Below are positions 43,955 through 54,585 of a stretch of DNA of 64,000 nt, in pieces. The stretch comes from Nostocoides sp. HKS02 (GTDB lineage: Bacteria; Actinomycetota; Actinomycetes; Actinomycetales; Dermatophilaceae). The notes beneath the pieces are model-generated. The model did not search any database. It saw only the letters and a program-made list of their open reading frames with translations, and was not told the origin of the DNA. The first letter of the stretch is position 1, and each line of letters starts with the position of its first letter. The translations under genes were made by a program, and so were the position numbers. Location of the stretch: positions 2,604,001 to 2,668,000 of the forward strand of contig NZ_CP046121.1 of NCBI RefSeq assembly GCF_009707485.1, read 5' to 3'.

Positions 43955-44731
43955 GTGAGCGACGTCGCCGTGTTCCGCAAGGGCAGCAGCACCGCGCCGC
44001 CCGGGTACTTCCGGTGGGAGGCGGCCGGACTCGCGTGGCTGGCCGATGCGCCCGGCGGAGCGCTGGTCGCCGAGGTCGTCGGCGCCGGGCCGGACCACCT
44101 CGACCTGCGACGCCTCTCGTTCGTCAACCCCGACCCGGCCATGGCCGAGGCCTTCGGTGTGGGGCTGGCCCACACCCACGACGCGGGGGCCCCGGCATTC
44201 GGCGCTCCGCCCGAGGGCTGGCACGGCGACGGGTTCCTCGGCCCGGTGTCCGAGCTGTTGCCCCTGCACCTGCGACCGGTGGCCTCGTGGGGTGAGTTCT
44301 ATGCGGGCCAGCGCCTGCTCCCGGCGCTGGCGATGGGGGTCGATAGGGGTGTCTACCATCGATCCGATATTGCGCTATTCGAGGCAATCGCCCGGCGGGT
44401 GGCGGCGGGCGAGTTCGACGACGGGAGCCCCCCCGCCCGGCTGCACGGCGACCTCTGGTCGGGGAACGTGCTCTGGACGGCAGCCGGTGGCGTGCTCATC
44501 GACCCCGCTGCGCACGGCGGCCACCGCGAGACCGACCTGGCCATGCTCGCGTTGTTCGGGTGCCCGCACTGGGACTTCGTCATCGGCGGATACCTGACGG
44601 CCCACCGGCTCGACGCGCAGTGGCCGCACCGGGTCGCCCTGCACCAGCTCCACCCGTTGATGGTGCACGCGGTGCTGTTCGGGGGCGACTACCCGCACCG
44701 CGCCGTGGAGCTCGCCAAGCGCTACCGCTGA
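43955..44731 (+). CDS. Fructosamine/ketosamine kinase
   Basis: A 258-residue aminoglycoside-phosphotransferase-fold kinase from GTG 43955, preceded by GAGGATGG. VFRKGSSTAPPGYFRWEAAGLAWLADAP opens the ATP-binding lobe; the catalytic loop is PARLHGDLWSGNVLW, and LIDPAAHGGHRETDLAML is the metal-binding DPA motif, both typical of fructosamine kinases. It phosphorylates sugar adducts on proteins so that they fall off. A short block at about 44338-44398 uses A/T-ending and rare codons (AGG, CTA, ATT, CGA), unlike the rest of the gene. Confidence 0.9.
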   Translation: MSDVAVFRKGSSTAPPGYFRWEAAGLAWLADAPGGALVAEVVGAGPDHLDLRRLSFVNPDPAMAEAFGVGLAHTHDAGAPAFGAPPEGWHGDGFLGPVSELLPLHLRPVASWGEFYAGQRLLPALAMGVDRGVYHRSDIALFEAIARRVAAGEFDDGSPPARLHGDLWSGNVLWTAAGGVLIDPAAHGGHRETDLAMLALFGCPHWDFVIGGYLTAHRLDAQWPHRVALHQLHPLMVHAVLFGGDYPHRAVELAKRYR

Positions 44732-45231
44732 GCCAGCAGCCCGCGGACGAATGCTGCCTGACCCACGTGCTGGTTGTCGTCGTTGACGATGCTCACCAGC
44801 CTGACCCCGAGCGTGACGGGTGGGTCCCAGCGCTCGTCGACGACCCGGTCCAGGTCCTCGGCACGCAGCCCGCGGACGAAGCCGAGCGTCTGCTGGTGGA
44901 CGGCGTCGAGGTACCCCACCAGCTCGTCGGCCCCGACGCCGCGCACCTGCGCCACCTCGTCACTGCTGTGGCCGTACCCGGTGTCGCCGTCGTCGAACGG
45001 CAGGCCGAACCGCTCGCTCCAGCCCTGTGCTGTCCAGACCTGCTCGGTCCCTGCCACGTCGGCGATGTGGTCGTCCTGGATCCTCGTGAGGTGCCACACC
45101 AGCCACGCGATCGAGTTGGCTCCGGCGGCGGGGCGCTGGGCCAGCTGGTCCGGCGTCAGACCGTCGACCACGTCGGCGGCCCCCGACCGCACCCGGTCGA
45201 AGGCGTCGACGAGCAGGTCACCGAGAGTCAT
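44722..45231 (-). CDS. DUF664/DinB-family protein
   Basis: A 169-residue four-helix protein. It begins LLVDAFDRVRSGAADVVDGLT, has SIAWLVWHLTRIQDDHIADVAG with two of the metal-ligand His positions and ends VSIVNDDNQHVGQAAFVRGLL with the third. This is the mycothiol-transferase-like DinB/DUF664 pattern. Substrate unknown. Its end overlaps the converging fructosamine-kinase end by 10 bp. Confidence 0.8.
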   Translation of the reverse strand: MTLGDLLVDAFDRVRSGAADVVDGLTPDQLAQRPAAGANSIAWLVWHLTRIQDDHIADVAGTEQVWTAQGWSERFGLPFDDGDTGYGHSSDEVAQVRGVGADELVGYLDAVHQQTLGFVRGLRAEDLDRVVDERWDPPVTLGVRLVSIVNDDNQHVGQAAFVRGLLAQR

Positions 45232-45240
45232 TCCCCGATG

Positions 45241-46323
45241 TTAGGCCCGATGGTGAGCCGGGAGCAGCAGCGCGGCATCACCGAACTCGTGCCACAGGTA
45301 GCCGCCCGCGACGGCGGCATCGTAGGCGCGCTGGGCGAGGGCCGGCCCTGCGACCGCTTCGACCAGCAGCAGGTGGGAGGCGTCGGGGTCGTGCCATCCG
45401 GTCACCAGGCCGTCGACGACCCGCGGCGGCGCAGCGCGACTGACCACACGGTCGGTCCACCCGCTGACCGCGTGGACCGTGCCGTCGGCCTGGACGGCGG
45501 ACTCCAGCGCCCTTGTCACGGTGGTGCCGACCGCCACCACCCGTCCACCACGGGCCCGGGTTGCGGTGACCAGGTCCGCCGTGTCCGCGGGCACCTCGAA
45601 CCACTCGGTCGCAGGAGCCTCGCCGGCCTCCTGTGAGGAGACCCCGGCGTGCAGGGTGACGGCGGTGACCCCGACCCCCGCGGCGACCAGCCGCGCGACG
45701 AGCTCAGGCGTGAACGGCCTCGCGGCACTGGGCATCTCGGCGCTGCCGGGACGGGTCGCGAAGACGGTCTGGTAGGCCGCGAGAGGGTACCGGTGGTCGA
45801 GGTAGCCGTAGGCGATCGGGCGCCCGTGCCGCTGCAGGTGCTGCTCCAGGAGATGTGGGCCGACGACTCGCACGCGCCAGAGGCGGTTGCCCCGACCCGT
45901 TGGTGACGAGTCGATCCGCGGGTGCGGCGCCACGAGGTCCAGCCGGACACCGTCGGCCAGCTCGACCACCTCCCCCGGCCGGAGGTCGAGGACGGCGCGG
46001 GCGGCGTCGGGCGCGGTCCGTACCTCCACGACCCAGGTCATCGGGTCGAGCCGGCTGGCCGCGTGCACGACGACCGGGCCACGACCCGCCAGCGTGCCAT
46101 CGACCTGCGCGGCCATCGTGGCCGAGTTGTTGACGACGACCAGGTCACCCGCCCGCAGGTATGCCGGCAGGTCGCGGAAGTGCGCGTGCGTCACGCCCGT
46201 GTCGGTCGCCACCAGCAGCCGCACGCCGTCGCGGGTCAGCCCGCGCTCCTCGGGCGGCGTCTGGGCGATGAGCCGTTGGGGGGCGTCGAACCGGGTCGCG
46301 GGGGCGAGCGACAGGGCGGTCAT
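45241..46323 (-). CDS. QueA-like S-adenosylmethionine:tRNA ribosyltransferase-isomerase
   Basis: A 360-residue enzyme. QueA features: DLVVVNNSATMAAQVDG (NSxT-type motif), RPIAYGYLDHRYPLAAYQTVF, GSAEMPSAARPFTPELVARL and VTLHAGVSSQEAGEAP with later EWFEVP. QueA moves the SAM ribosyl group to preQ1 in tRNA, giving epoxyqueuosine. The sequence departs from E. coli QueA at several places, and none of the other queuosine genes is in this window. The ATG overlaps the SDR stop by 4 bp (after frame repair), so the two are coupled and probably under the soxR promoter region. Confidence 0.85.
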   Translation of the reverse strand: MTALSLAPATRFDAPQRLIAQTPPEERGLTRDGVRLLVATDTGVTHAHFRDLPAYLRAGDLVVVNNSATMAAQVDGTLAGRGPVVVHAASRLDPMTWVVEVRTAPDAARAVLDLRPGEVVELADGVRLDLVAPHPRIDSSPTGRGNRLWRVRVVGPHLLEQHLQRHGRPIAYGYLDHRYPLAAYQTVFATRPGSAEMPSAARPFTPELVARLVAAGVGVTAVTLHAGVSSQEAGEAPATEWFEVPADTADLVTATRARGGRVVAVGTTVTRALESAVQADGTVHAVSGWTDRVVSRAAPPRVVDGLVTGWHDPDASHLLLVEAVAGPALAQRAYDAAVAGGYLWHEFGDAALLLPAHHRA

Positions 46324-47059
46324 GCCCGCACCGCGGCTGCCGGCTCGGGGAGACCTCGGCCGCGCGGTATCGGCCGCTCGGCGGCCGCTGCCGCACCAGC
46401 GCGAGCAGGTGCGGGACCACCGTCTCCGGCAGCGGCCGGTCGCCGATGTCCTCGCCCGGGAAGGCCGCCTGGTGCATGGCGGTCCGCATGTCCCCGGGGT
46501 CCACCGCATACGCCGCCAGCCACGGGTTCTCCGCCCCGAGGGTGAGGGTGAGGTGGTCGAGCGCGGCCTTCGACGCGGCATACCCGCCCCAACCCTCATA
46601 GTGCTCGACGGCCGCATCCGAGGAGATGCTGACCAGCGCGCCGCCGGACCGCTCGAGCAGGAGCAGCAGCGACTGCGTGAGCGCCAGCGGTGCCGCCACG
46701 TTGGTGTGCCAGAGGTCGTCGAGGGCTCCGAGGTCGAGGCGCGCCAACGGCGGGAGCGGGGTCGGCCCGAGGGTGCTCGCGTTGTGCACGAGCAGGTCGA
46801 GGCGTCCTGCCTCGGTGACGGCCTCGACCAGTGCACGGCGGTGGTCCGCATCGGTCACGTCACCGGGCACCACGCGCGCCGCGGATCCCCACTCGGCCGC
46901 TGCCCGGGTGAGCCGATCGGCGTCCCGGCCGTCGGTGATGACGAACCAGCCGGCAGCGACGAGGGCTGTGGCGAGGGCACGACCGAGCCCGGCCGAGCCT
47001 CCGGTCACCAGGGCCGTGCGCGCTCCGGTGGGCGGCGTGGTGGGGGGTGGGATGGACAT
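46320..47059 (-). CDS. Short-chain dehydrogenase/reductase, frameshifted near its end as read
   Basis: About 247 residues after repair. NAD(P) motif ALVTGGSAGLGRALA, LLVHNAST, the catalytic GGALVSISSDAAVEHYEGWGGYAASKAAL region (Ser, Tyr-x3-Lys) and VDPGDMRTAMHQAAFPGED are clear. ATG 47059 follows AGGAGG. As read, the frame passes its expected stop and runs into the QueA gene. Adding one G in the G4 run at 46347-46350 gives a C-terminus EPAAAVRA and a TGA overlapping the QueA ATG. It faces soxR, so it is a likely SoxR target. Confidence 0.85.
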
Positions 47060-47103
47060 CGATTCCTCCTGGTGCGTGGGCAACGTCTGGAGCAATCGTT
47101 AAA

Positions 47104-47115
47104 GTTGAAGTCAAC
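47104..47115. promoter_or_regulatory. Candidate SoxR operator
   Basis: GTTGAAGTCAAC is an interrupted palindrome (GTTGA-AG-TCAAC) in the 78-bp gap between the SDR and soxR genes, set in an A/T-rich tract. SoxR/MerR operators are short palindromes within promoters with long 19-bp spacers. Assigned from position and symmetry only. Confidence 0.45.
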
Positions 47116-47137
47116 ATGAAGTCAAGAGGAGATCTCG

Positions 47138-47605
47138 ATGGATGCCGATGACGTGCTGACCGTCTCCGAGGTGGCCCACCGCAGCGGGTTCGCCGCGTCC
47201 GCGCTGCGCTACTACGAGCGGGAGGGGCTCATCGAGGCGTCACGCACGGGCGGGGGTCAGCGCCGGTACGCCCGCAGCGTGCTCCGCAGGCTGGCCTTCA
47301 TCCGGGCTGCGAGCAACGTCGGGCTCAGCCTGGACGAGATCCGCCGCGAGCTCGACCAGCTGCCCCGCGGGCGCACCCCGACCAAGTCCGACTGGCACCG
47401 CATCTCGACGCACTGGCGGACGCGGCTCGACGAGCAGATGGTGGCGCTCGAGGCCCTGCGGGACAAGCTCGACTCGTGCATCGGGTGCGGGTGCCTGTCG
47501 CTCAAGCAGTGCGGCATCTCCAACCCCGCGGACCTGGCGGCCTTGTCGTCGGCGGCGCCTGGCGCGGCATACCTGCCCCCGCTGCTGCGGCGCCAGCCGC
47601 GCTGA
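47138..47605 (+). CDS. soxR: Redox-sensing transcriptional regulator SoxR
   Basis: A 155-residue MerR-family activator. The N-terminal DNA-binding domain is TVSEVAHRSGFAASALRYYEREGLI, with GGGQRRYARSVLRRLAFIRA. The C-terminal iron-sulfur motif is CIGCGCLSLKQC, exactly the C-x2-C-x-C-x5-C spacing that holds SoxR's [2Fe-2S] cluster. In actinobacteria SoxR responds to redox-active quinone-like metabolites and typically controls reductases. The divergent SDR-QueA pair is the obvious local target. Purine-rich AAGAGGAGATC precedes the ATG. Confidence 0.95.
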   Translation: MDADDVLTVSEVAHRSGFAASALRYYEREGLIEASRTGGGQRRYARSVLRRLAFIRAASNVGLSLDEIRRELDQLPRGRTPTKSDWHRISTHWRTRLDEQMVALEALRDKLDSCIGCGCLSLKQCGISNPADLAALSSAAPGAAYLPPLLRRQPR

Positions 47606-47610
47606 CGGGT

Positions 47611-49284
47611 TCAGCGGCGCTGGAGCTCGTCTCGACGCGCTTGGCGGGCGATCCGCCGGTCGGTGGCCACGATCCACCCCACGAGGCACGCCCCGCCCAG
47701 GGCGGCGAGCACGAAGAAGATCATGGCGATCGCCGGGTAACCCAGGACGGTCGAGTGCGTCGGCACCTGCATCATCAGCGCCGCTCCGATGACGATCGAG
47801 GCCAGCACCAGCCCCATCGTGAGGCGGTTGGCCAGGCGCTGCATGACGGTGAGGAGCCGGCTCTCGTCGATGGCGTTGACCCGCACCGTGAGCTCACCCT
47901 CCGAGAGGGCGTCGAGGATGCGGTTGGCCCGGCGCGGCAGCTGCGAGGTGAACTCCTTCGCCTCGATCGCGGCCGCCATGATGCCGCCGGGGCTCACCGC
48001 CAGGCCGCCGCGCAGGATGTTCGAGGCGTTGTCGCGGATGGCGTCGGCGGGCGAGAAGGTGGGGTCGAGGTGGACCGTGGCCTGGTCGAGGTTGAGCAGG
48101 GCCTTGCCGATCATCGACATCTCGGCCGGCGGGCGCAGTCCGTGCACCCCGGACAGCCGGCTGAGCTCGACCAGCACCGACCCGGCCTGGAGGTCGCCGC
48201 CCAGCTCCATCGAGCTGGAGACCAGGTGGCTCACGTCCTCACGGAAGCGTGCGGCGTCGTAGCCGGCCAGCGGATGACCCATCGACGCGAGCACGGCCGC
48301 GGTCTCCTCGCCGTCACCGTCGCTGATCGCGAGCAGGAGCTTGACCACCTGGGTCTGGATCCGCGGCGGCACGGTCGCGACCATGCCGAGGTCGAGCAGG
48401 GCGATCCGGCCGTCCGGGGTGAGCAGGAGGTTGCCGGGGTGCGGGTCGGCGTGCAGGACGCCGTCGTCGAGGATCATCCGCAGGTAACACGCGAACAGCT
48501 CCTCGACGAGCGGACGGGCGTCGATGTCGAGCAGGCCGAGTGGTCCCACCTCGGTGATCTTGCGTCCCTCGATGTGCTCCATGGTCAGCACCTTGGAGGT
48601 CGTGTAGTCGCCGAGCGGCTCGGGCACCACGAGGTGCTCGTAGTCGGCGGTGAGCTCGCGGAAGCGCTCGAGGTTGCGGGCCTCGCGGGTGTAGTCGAGC
48701 TCGCCGGCGAGCGAGCGGCGGAACTGCGCCAGCAGCCTGGCGAACCCGAAGCGTCGACCGGCGCCGGTGTGCCCGTCGGCGAGCGAGGCGAGCTTCTCCA
48801 GCACCTCCATGTCGTCGCGGACCACCTCGCGTATGCCGGGTCGCTGCACCTTGACGACCACGTCACGGCCGCTCTGGGTGCGGGCCCGGTGTACCTGTCC
48901 CAGGGACGCCGCCGCGAGGGGCGTCTCGTCGAACGACTCGAACAGGTGGCGCAGGCTCGCGCCCAGCTCGGCCTCGACGATCTCGCGAACCTGCTCGAAC
49001 GGGAACGGCTCGACGCTGTCCTGCAGCCGGGTCAGCGCCTCGGTGTATGCCGGGGGCAGCAGGTCGTACCGCGTCGAGAGGAGCTGCCCGAGCTTGATGT
49101 ACGTCGGACCCATCCGCTCGAGGTCGGCCGCCAGCTCGGTGGCCTTGTCGACGTCACCCGAGGGCACGTCCTCGTCGACCAGGAACTCGTCGAGCCCGGC
49201 GCCGGTCACCAGGTCCGAGCGACCGTGCCGCAGGAGCAGGCGGACCAGGTCGGCATAGCGCCCGGCGTGCGCGGTGGATGCCAT
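47611..49284 (-). CDS. UbiB/ABC1/AarF-family atypical kinase
   Basis: About 557 residues. Family motifs: GPTYIKLGQLLSTR (the KxGQ motif), PLAAASLGQVHRA (Ala-rich loop in place of a P-loop), VVVKVQRPGI with the Lys, GVLHADPHPGNLL (catalytic loop) and IALLDLGMV (metal-binding). Two C-terminal membrane helices (GLVLASIVIGAALMM and IAMIFFVLAALGGACLVGWI) anchor it. UbiB proteins support quinone/isoprenoid lipid metabolism. ATG 49284 is my choice; a TTG six codons upstream is possible. It converges on soxR with a 5-bp gap. Confidence 0.9.
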   Translation of the reverse strand: MASTAHAGRYADLVRLLLRHGRSDLVTGAGLDEFLVDEDVPSGDVDKATELAADLERMGPTYIKLGQLLSTRYDLLPPAYTEALTRLQDSVEPFPFEQVREIVEAELGASLRHLFESFDETPLAAASLGQVHRARTQSGRDVVVKVQRPGIREVVRDDMEVLEKLASLADGHTGAGRRFGFARLLAQFRRSLAGELDYTREARNLERFRELTADYEHLVVPEPLGDYTTSKVLTMEHIEGRKITEVGPLGLLDIDARPLVEELFACYLRMILDDGVLHADPHPGNLLLTPDGRIALLDLGMVATVPPRIQTQVVKLLLAISDGDGEETAAVLASMGHPLAGYDAARFREDVSHLVSSSMELGGDLQAGSVLVELSRLSGVHGLRPPAEMSMIGKALLNLDQATVHLDPTFSPADAIRDNASNILRGGLAVSPGGIMAAAIEAKEFTSQLPRRANRILDALSEGELTVRVNAIDESRLLTVMQRLANRLTMGLVLASIVIGAALMMQVPTHSTVLGYPAIAMIFFVLAALGGACLVGWIVATDRRIARQARRDELQRR

Positions 49285-49367
49285 CAGGAGCGGGTGGAGC
49301 AACGGCGCAGGTCAGGCATGGCATCGGAGCCTAGCCGGTGCCGCGGCCGTCACCCGAGGGGTGACGC

Positions 49368-50048
49368 TCAGGCGGTGCCGGTGACCACGCGTTCGCGCTG
49401 CGGCAACGGCGCCGACGAGAGCCGTGCGAGCCGCGCCGCCGTGTCGTCGATGCACTCCTCGAGCAGCGCCACCAGGCGCGAGCCCGGGTCGTCGACGCAC
49501 GCCGCGGCGATGCCCTCCACGGCATACGACACGATGTGGGGCGCGGTCTGGCGGCGGAAGGTTCGCTCGGACGTCCGGGCGTCGCGGGCGTACCGCTGGG
49601 CCCAGGCGTGCGCCTCGGGTGCCGCGGCGAACGCGGCCCGGCAGAGCGCGTAGAGGTCCTCGTGGCCGTCGCCGAGCCCGGCGAGCGCGCGCTCGGCGGT
49701 CAGCAGGCCCACGGCCATGACGTTCTGGCGGGCGGCCGGGGCGATGGGCAGGGCAGCCGCGGCGGCGCGCGTCGCGATGGCCACGTCGACCTCGAAGGCA
49801 TCGCCGGTCAGGCCCACGACGTCGGGGATGCGTCCGGCGATCCTTGGCCGGTCGGCATCCGAGAGACAGTCGTTGACCATCCGCGCCAAGGAGGCGAGCA
49901 GGGGGTGGGTGCACTTCGGGTGGTCGCTCCAGCGCTCGCCCGCGAGGAAGGACGCCATCTCCATGAAGCAGGCGCCCTTGCGCGGGTTGCGGTGACGGCC
50001 AGCCGACAGCACCGGGACGATGTCGGGCAGGGGCGCGACGCGTGACAT
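49368..50048 (-). CDS. Conserved actinobacterial protein of unknown function
   Basis: A 226-residue, mostly helical soluble protein from ATG 50048. The stretch RKGACFMEMASFLAGERWSDHPKC followed by THPLLASLARMVNDCLSDADR recalls a recurrent actinobacterial hypothetical protein, but I know no function. A C-terminal four-helix-like region holds many Ala and several acidic residues (LLEECIDDTAARLARLSS). It lies between the UbiB gene and a long A/T-rich intergenic region. Confidence 0.6.
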   Translation of the reverse strand: MSRVAPLPDIVPVLSAGRHRNPRKGACFMEMASFLAGERWSDHPKCTHPLLASLARMVNDCLSDADRPRIAGRIPDVVGLTGDAFEVDVAIATRAAAAALPIAPAARQNVMAVGLLTAERALAGLGDGHEDLYALCRAAFAAAPEAHAWAQRYARDARTSERTFRRQTAPHIVSYAVEGIAAACVDDPGSRLVALLEECIDDTAARLARLSSAPLPQRERVVTGTA

Positions 50049-50392
50049 GGCGGCTCCTCGGCGGATCCGGTCCGGGCCGCAGCCGAGATGTGCGGCCAGA
50101 TGTCCACTATGCGCCCGCGTCGCGTCGGACGCCACCCCTCATCCGACGTACCTTTTTTCCCTGCAGAATGGTCAATGTTTGGCCTAGAAAAAGTAAAGGG
50201 ATGGTAAAGTCGCGCCTGCGTGATGGCCGAGCCTGACGATCCGTCAGCCCACCAGTGAAGCCCACTCGGTCAAGTGGTGGAGACCAGCCGCCCTCACCTG
50301 ATCGATCTCAGGTCGGGGTGGTCCACGCACGATGGGGGAGCGGGAGTGAGCTGGCCCGCGACACGTTGCATCTTTGACTGCAGGGGTCCGCG
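50049..50392. promoter_or_regulatory. 344-bp intergenic region with A/T-rich promoter patch
   Basis: The longest gene-free stretch in the window, between divergent genes of unknown function. A patch at 50146-50212 is strikingly A/T-rich (TTTTTTCCC, AGAAAAAGTAAAGGG). Within it GTTT at 50177-50180 and GGGATG at 50198-50203, 17 bp apart, resemble a SigB/SigF-type stress promoter reading rightward, though 190 bp from the next ATG. The remaining sequence, 50213-50392, shows nothing I can name. Confidence 0.35.
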
Positions 50393-50896
50393 ATGACTGT
50401 CACCGAACGACTTTTCGACAACGCCTGGTACGTCGCCCACGCTGCGCCCGGAACCAGGCAGGAGCTTGCCGCCGACGTCACCCGCACCTGGATGGAGTGT
50501 GAGGCTGCCCGCGAGCATGCCCAGCGCACCAAGACGGTGTCCGGGGTGACACCGGGCAGGTTCGCGGTCGCCCTCTCGCTGGGCAACGCGGCCCAGGCCG
50601 AACACGACCGCGCCAAGGCCCGTGCCTCCGAGGCCGCGCGGTGCACCGACATCGTCAACGGCCACGCGTTCTCCATCACCAGGACCTCAGACGCGGGCAG
50701 CCTCACGGTCGAGGTGGCCTCGTGCACCCTGCTGCGCCGCGCGACCCTCAGCCTCGCTCGGCCGGGAGGCAGCTGGACGGCCGTGCTCACCGACCCGATG
50801 GCGCGCTGGTCCGACCGTCAGTCGGTGCCGCTCGGGACGGACCCCTGGGAGTCGCTGCACTGGGCCTGCGACTGGGTGGTCACCGGCGCGGTGTGA
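50393..50896 (+). CDS. Orphan protein of unknown function
   Basis: A 167-residue soluble protein that I do not recognise. The base pattern is coding-like (G/C at third positions), and CAGGGGTCC lies ahead of the ATG. No signal peptide or membrane helix. It has a Trp-rich, mixed composition: NAWYVAHAAPGTRQELAADV at the start and PLGTDPWESLHWACDWVVTG at the end, with an Ala-rich helix between. It sits alone behind the A/T-rich promoter region and converges on nadE. Confidence 0.6.
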   Translation: MTVTERLFDNAWYVAHAAPGTRQELAADVTRTWMECEAAREHAQRTKTVSGVTPGRFAVALSLGNAAQAEHDRAKARASEAARCTDIVNGHAFSITRTSDAGSLTVEVASCTLLRRATLSLARPGGSWTAVLTDPMARWSDRQSVPLGTDPWESLHWACDWVVTGAV

Positions 50897-50898
50897 GC

Positions 50899-50940
50899 CC
50901 GGGAAGGCGTGAACCGGGAAGGCGTGAACCGGGAACCCGG
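50899..50940. repeat. 15-bp tandem repeat at a convergent gene end
   Basis: CCGGGAAGGCGTGAA occurs twice in direct succession (50899-50913 and 50914-50928), then a partial third copy CCGGGAACCCGG. It lies between the orphan gene and the end of nadE. Confidence 0.85.
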
Positions 50941-50950
50941 GTCACCCCGC

Positions 50951-53056
<2,106 letters not shown>

Positions 53057-53225
53057 GGCCTGAGTCTGTCAGAGCGGGTACTCGGGACGCGTCCTGCTCG
53101 GTTCGAGGACTTTGCGTCATTTGCCTGCCGAGTCCGGTTCGACGTCGCTAGGTTGCCGAACGGTGACCCAGGCCTGCCGCGGTCCCTGAGCGTTCACCGG
53201 TCCTTCGTCTCGAATCGGGTGGTCC

Positions 53226-54419
53226 ATGTCTCCCTCTCGTCGTCCGGCTCGCCCCTCCGTGGCGGCCACGGCCTGCCTGGTCCTGCTGGGTGCCGGGGTG
53301 GCCGTTCTGGCTGCCTCGCCGGCCTCCGCCCTGGACGCCTCGCCGGCCGATCTGCCGCTCCCCATCACGACCTCAGCGCCCAAGCTGACCCTGCCGACCA
53401 TCCCGGCCGTACCGAAGCTCCCGGTGCCGACCGCGCCGACGGTGCCGACTGTGCCCTCGGTGTCGCTGCCGCCGGTGCCCAAGCCCCCGGTCCTGCCGCT
53501 GCCGGTCACGACGCCGTCGGTCCCCGCCAGCCTCCCCGCGCCCGGCAGCACCGTTCCGGTCACCGCGCCCAGGCTGCCGACGCCTGCCGTGCCGTCCCTG
53601 CCGTCCCTGCCAGGACCGGTGGCCTCGATCGCCTCGGGCGCGCAGTCCGGCGTGGGCGGCGTCACCCAGGGACTGCCCGGAGGTGCCAGCGTGGCGGGCG
53701 GCGGCACCGGCTCGCTGCTCAACCTGGGAGTCAACGCCTCGCCCGTCGCGACCGCGTGCCTCCAGGCGAAGGGAACCGGCACAGCCATCGCCAACGTCAC
53801 CGTGACCGTCGCCGGGCGGAACGTCACCGCACCGCTGGTGCAAGCCCTGCCCGGGGTCCTTGCGCCGTGCCCGGGCGGCGGAACCCCCGCGACGCAGGGG
53901 CTCGACGCCTCCGTGGCCGGGCTCGTCGGCGCCTGCGTCAGGGTGACCCAGCAGCCATCGCTGACGGCCAGCGTGCTCGTTCTGGACAGCGAGCTCATCG
54001 GCACGCTGACCCGGGCAGGCGTTCCCCTCCAACAGGTCGTCGTGCCGTGCCCAGCAGGCGTCGGCGGCCAGCCGGGAGGCGCGGGCGGTACCCCTGACAC
54101 CGGCAGCACCGGCGGCACGGGCAGCGGCGGCTCGGGTCCGGGCAGCACGCAGGTACCCGCGGCCGGGGGCGGGCTCGGCCAGACCGGGAAGTCGGGCGGC
54201 TCCGGCCAAGGCGCCTCGGGGGCCGACTGTGCGGCGGGCAGCGCCCCCGGGTGGTCCACGTTCAACGCGCGGACCATGGCCAGCATCGTGCCGAACAACG
54301 TTCCACAGACGCTGCCGTGGCTCCTGCTCGCGGTGGCGCTGCTGGGTCGACGCCGCCTCGCCGTTGTCGCCAAGGCCATCCGCGGGCTGCGCACTCAGCG
54401 TCTGCGCACCCAGACCTGA
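53226..54419 (+). CDS. Proline-rich secreted protein with C-terminal membrane anchor
   Basis: A 397-residue protein. A signal peptide ends near ASALDA (about residue 36). Residues about 45-125 are a Pro/Thr/Val-rich stretch with PTVPTVPSVSLPPVPKPP-like repeats. A middle domain (about 150-285) has Cys residues and NVTVTVAGRNVTAPLV. Then a Gly/Ser-rich linker and a hydrophobic segment (LPWLLLAVALLG) followed by a basic tail, as in wall-spanning anchors, but without an LPxTG motif. I do not recognise the family. An envelope-surface role is inferred. Confidence 0.65.
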   Translation: MSPSRRPARPSVAATACLVLLGAGVAVLAASPASALDASPADLPLPITTSAPKLTLPTIPAVPKLPVPTAPTVPTVPSVSLPPVPKPPVLPLPVTTPSVPASLPAPGSTVPVTAPRLPTPAVPSLPSLPGPVASIASGAQSGVGGVTQGLPGGASVAGGGTGSLLNLGVNASPVATACLQAKGTGTAIANVTVTVAGRNVTAPLVQALPGVLAPCPGGGTPATQGLDASVAGLVGACVRVTQQPSLTASVLVLDSELIGTLTRAGVPLQQVVVPCPAGVGGQPGGAGGTPDTGSTGGTGSGGSGPGSTQVPAAGGGLGQTGKSGGSGQGASGADCAAGSAPGWSTFNARTMASIVPNNVPQTLPWLLLAVALLGRRRLAVVAKAIRGLRTQRLRTQT

Positions 54420-54459
54420 GCCGAAGCGGGTTCGGTCGTCATTCGGTGGCGATCACACG

Positions 54460-54490
54460 AAGGGCCCCGACGAAGCTCGTCGGGGCCCTT
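54460..54490. terminator. 14-bp perfect bidirectional hairpin
   Basis: AAGGGCCCCGACGA (54460-54473) pairs perfectly with 54477-54490 around a 3-base loop; flanking GATCAC and GTGATC extend the symmetry. It sits between the converging secreted-protein gene and tRNA-Leu and can end both transcripts. Confidence 0.85.
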
Positions 54491-54502
54491 GGTGATCACG
54501 CG

Positions 54503-54585
54503 TGCGCGAGGGGGGATTTGAACCCCCACGCCCTTTCGGACACTGCGACCTGAACGCAGCGCGTCTGCCGTTCCGCCACTCGCGC
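54503..54585 (-). tRNA. tRNA-Leu(CAG)
   Basis: Minus-strand type II tRNA of about 83 nt. Acceptor arms GCGCGAG and CTCGCGC pair; the anticodon stem CTGCG/CGCAG encloses TTCAGGT with anticodon CAG; a long variable arm is followed by the T-arm GGGGGTTCAAATCCCCC. The CCA end is not encoded. A tRNA-Leu at this place next to fhaA is conserved in actinobacteria such as Mycobacterium. Confidence 0.95.
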
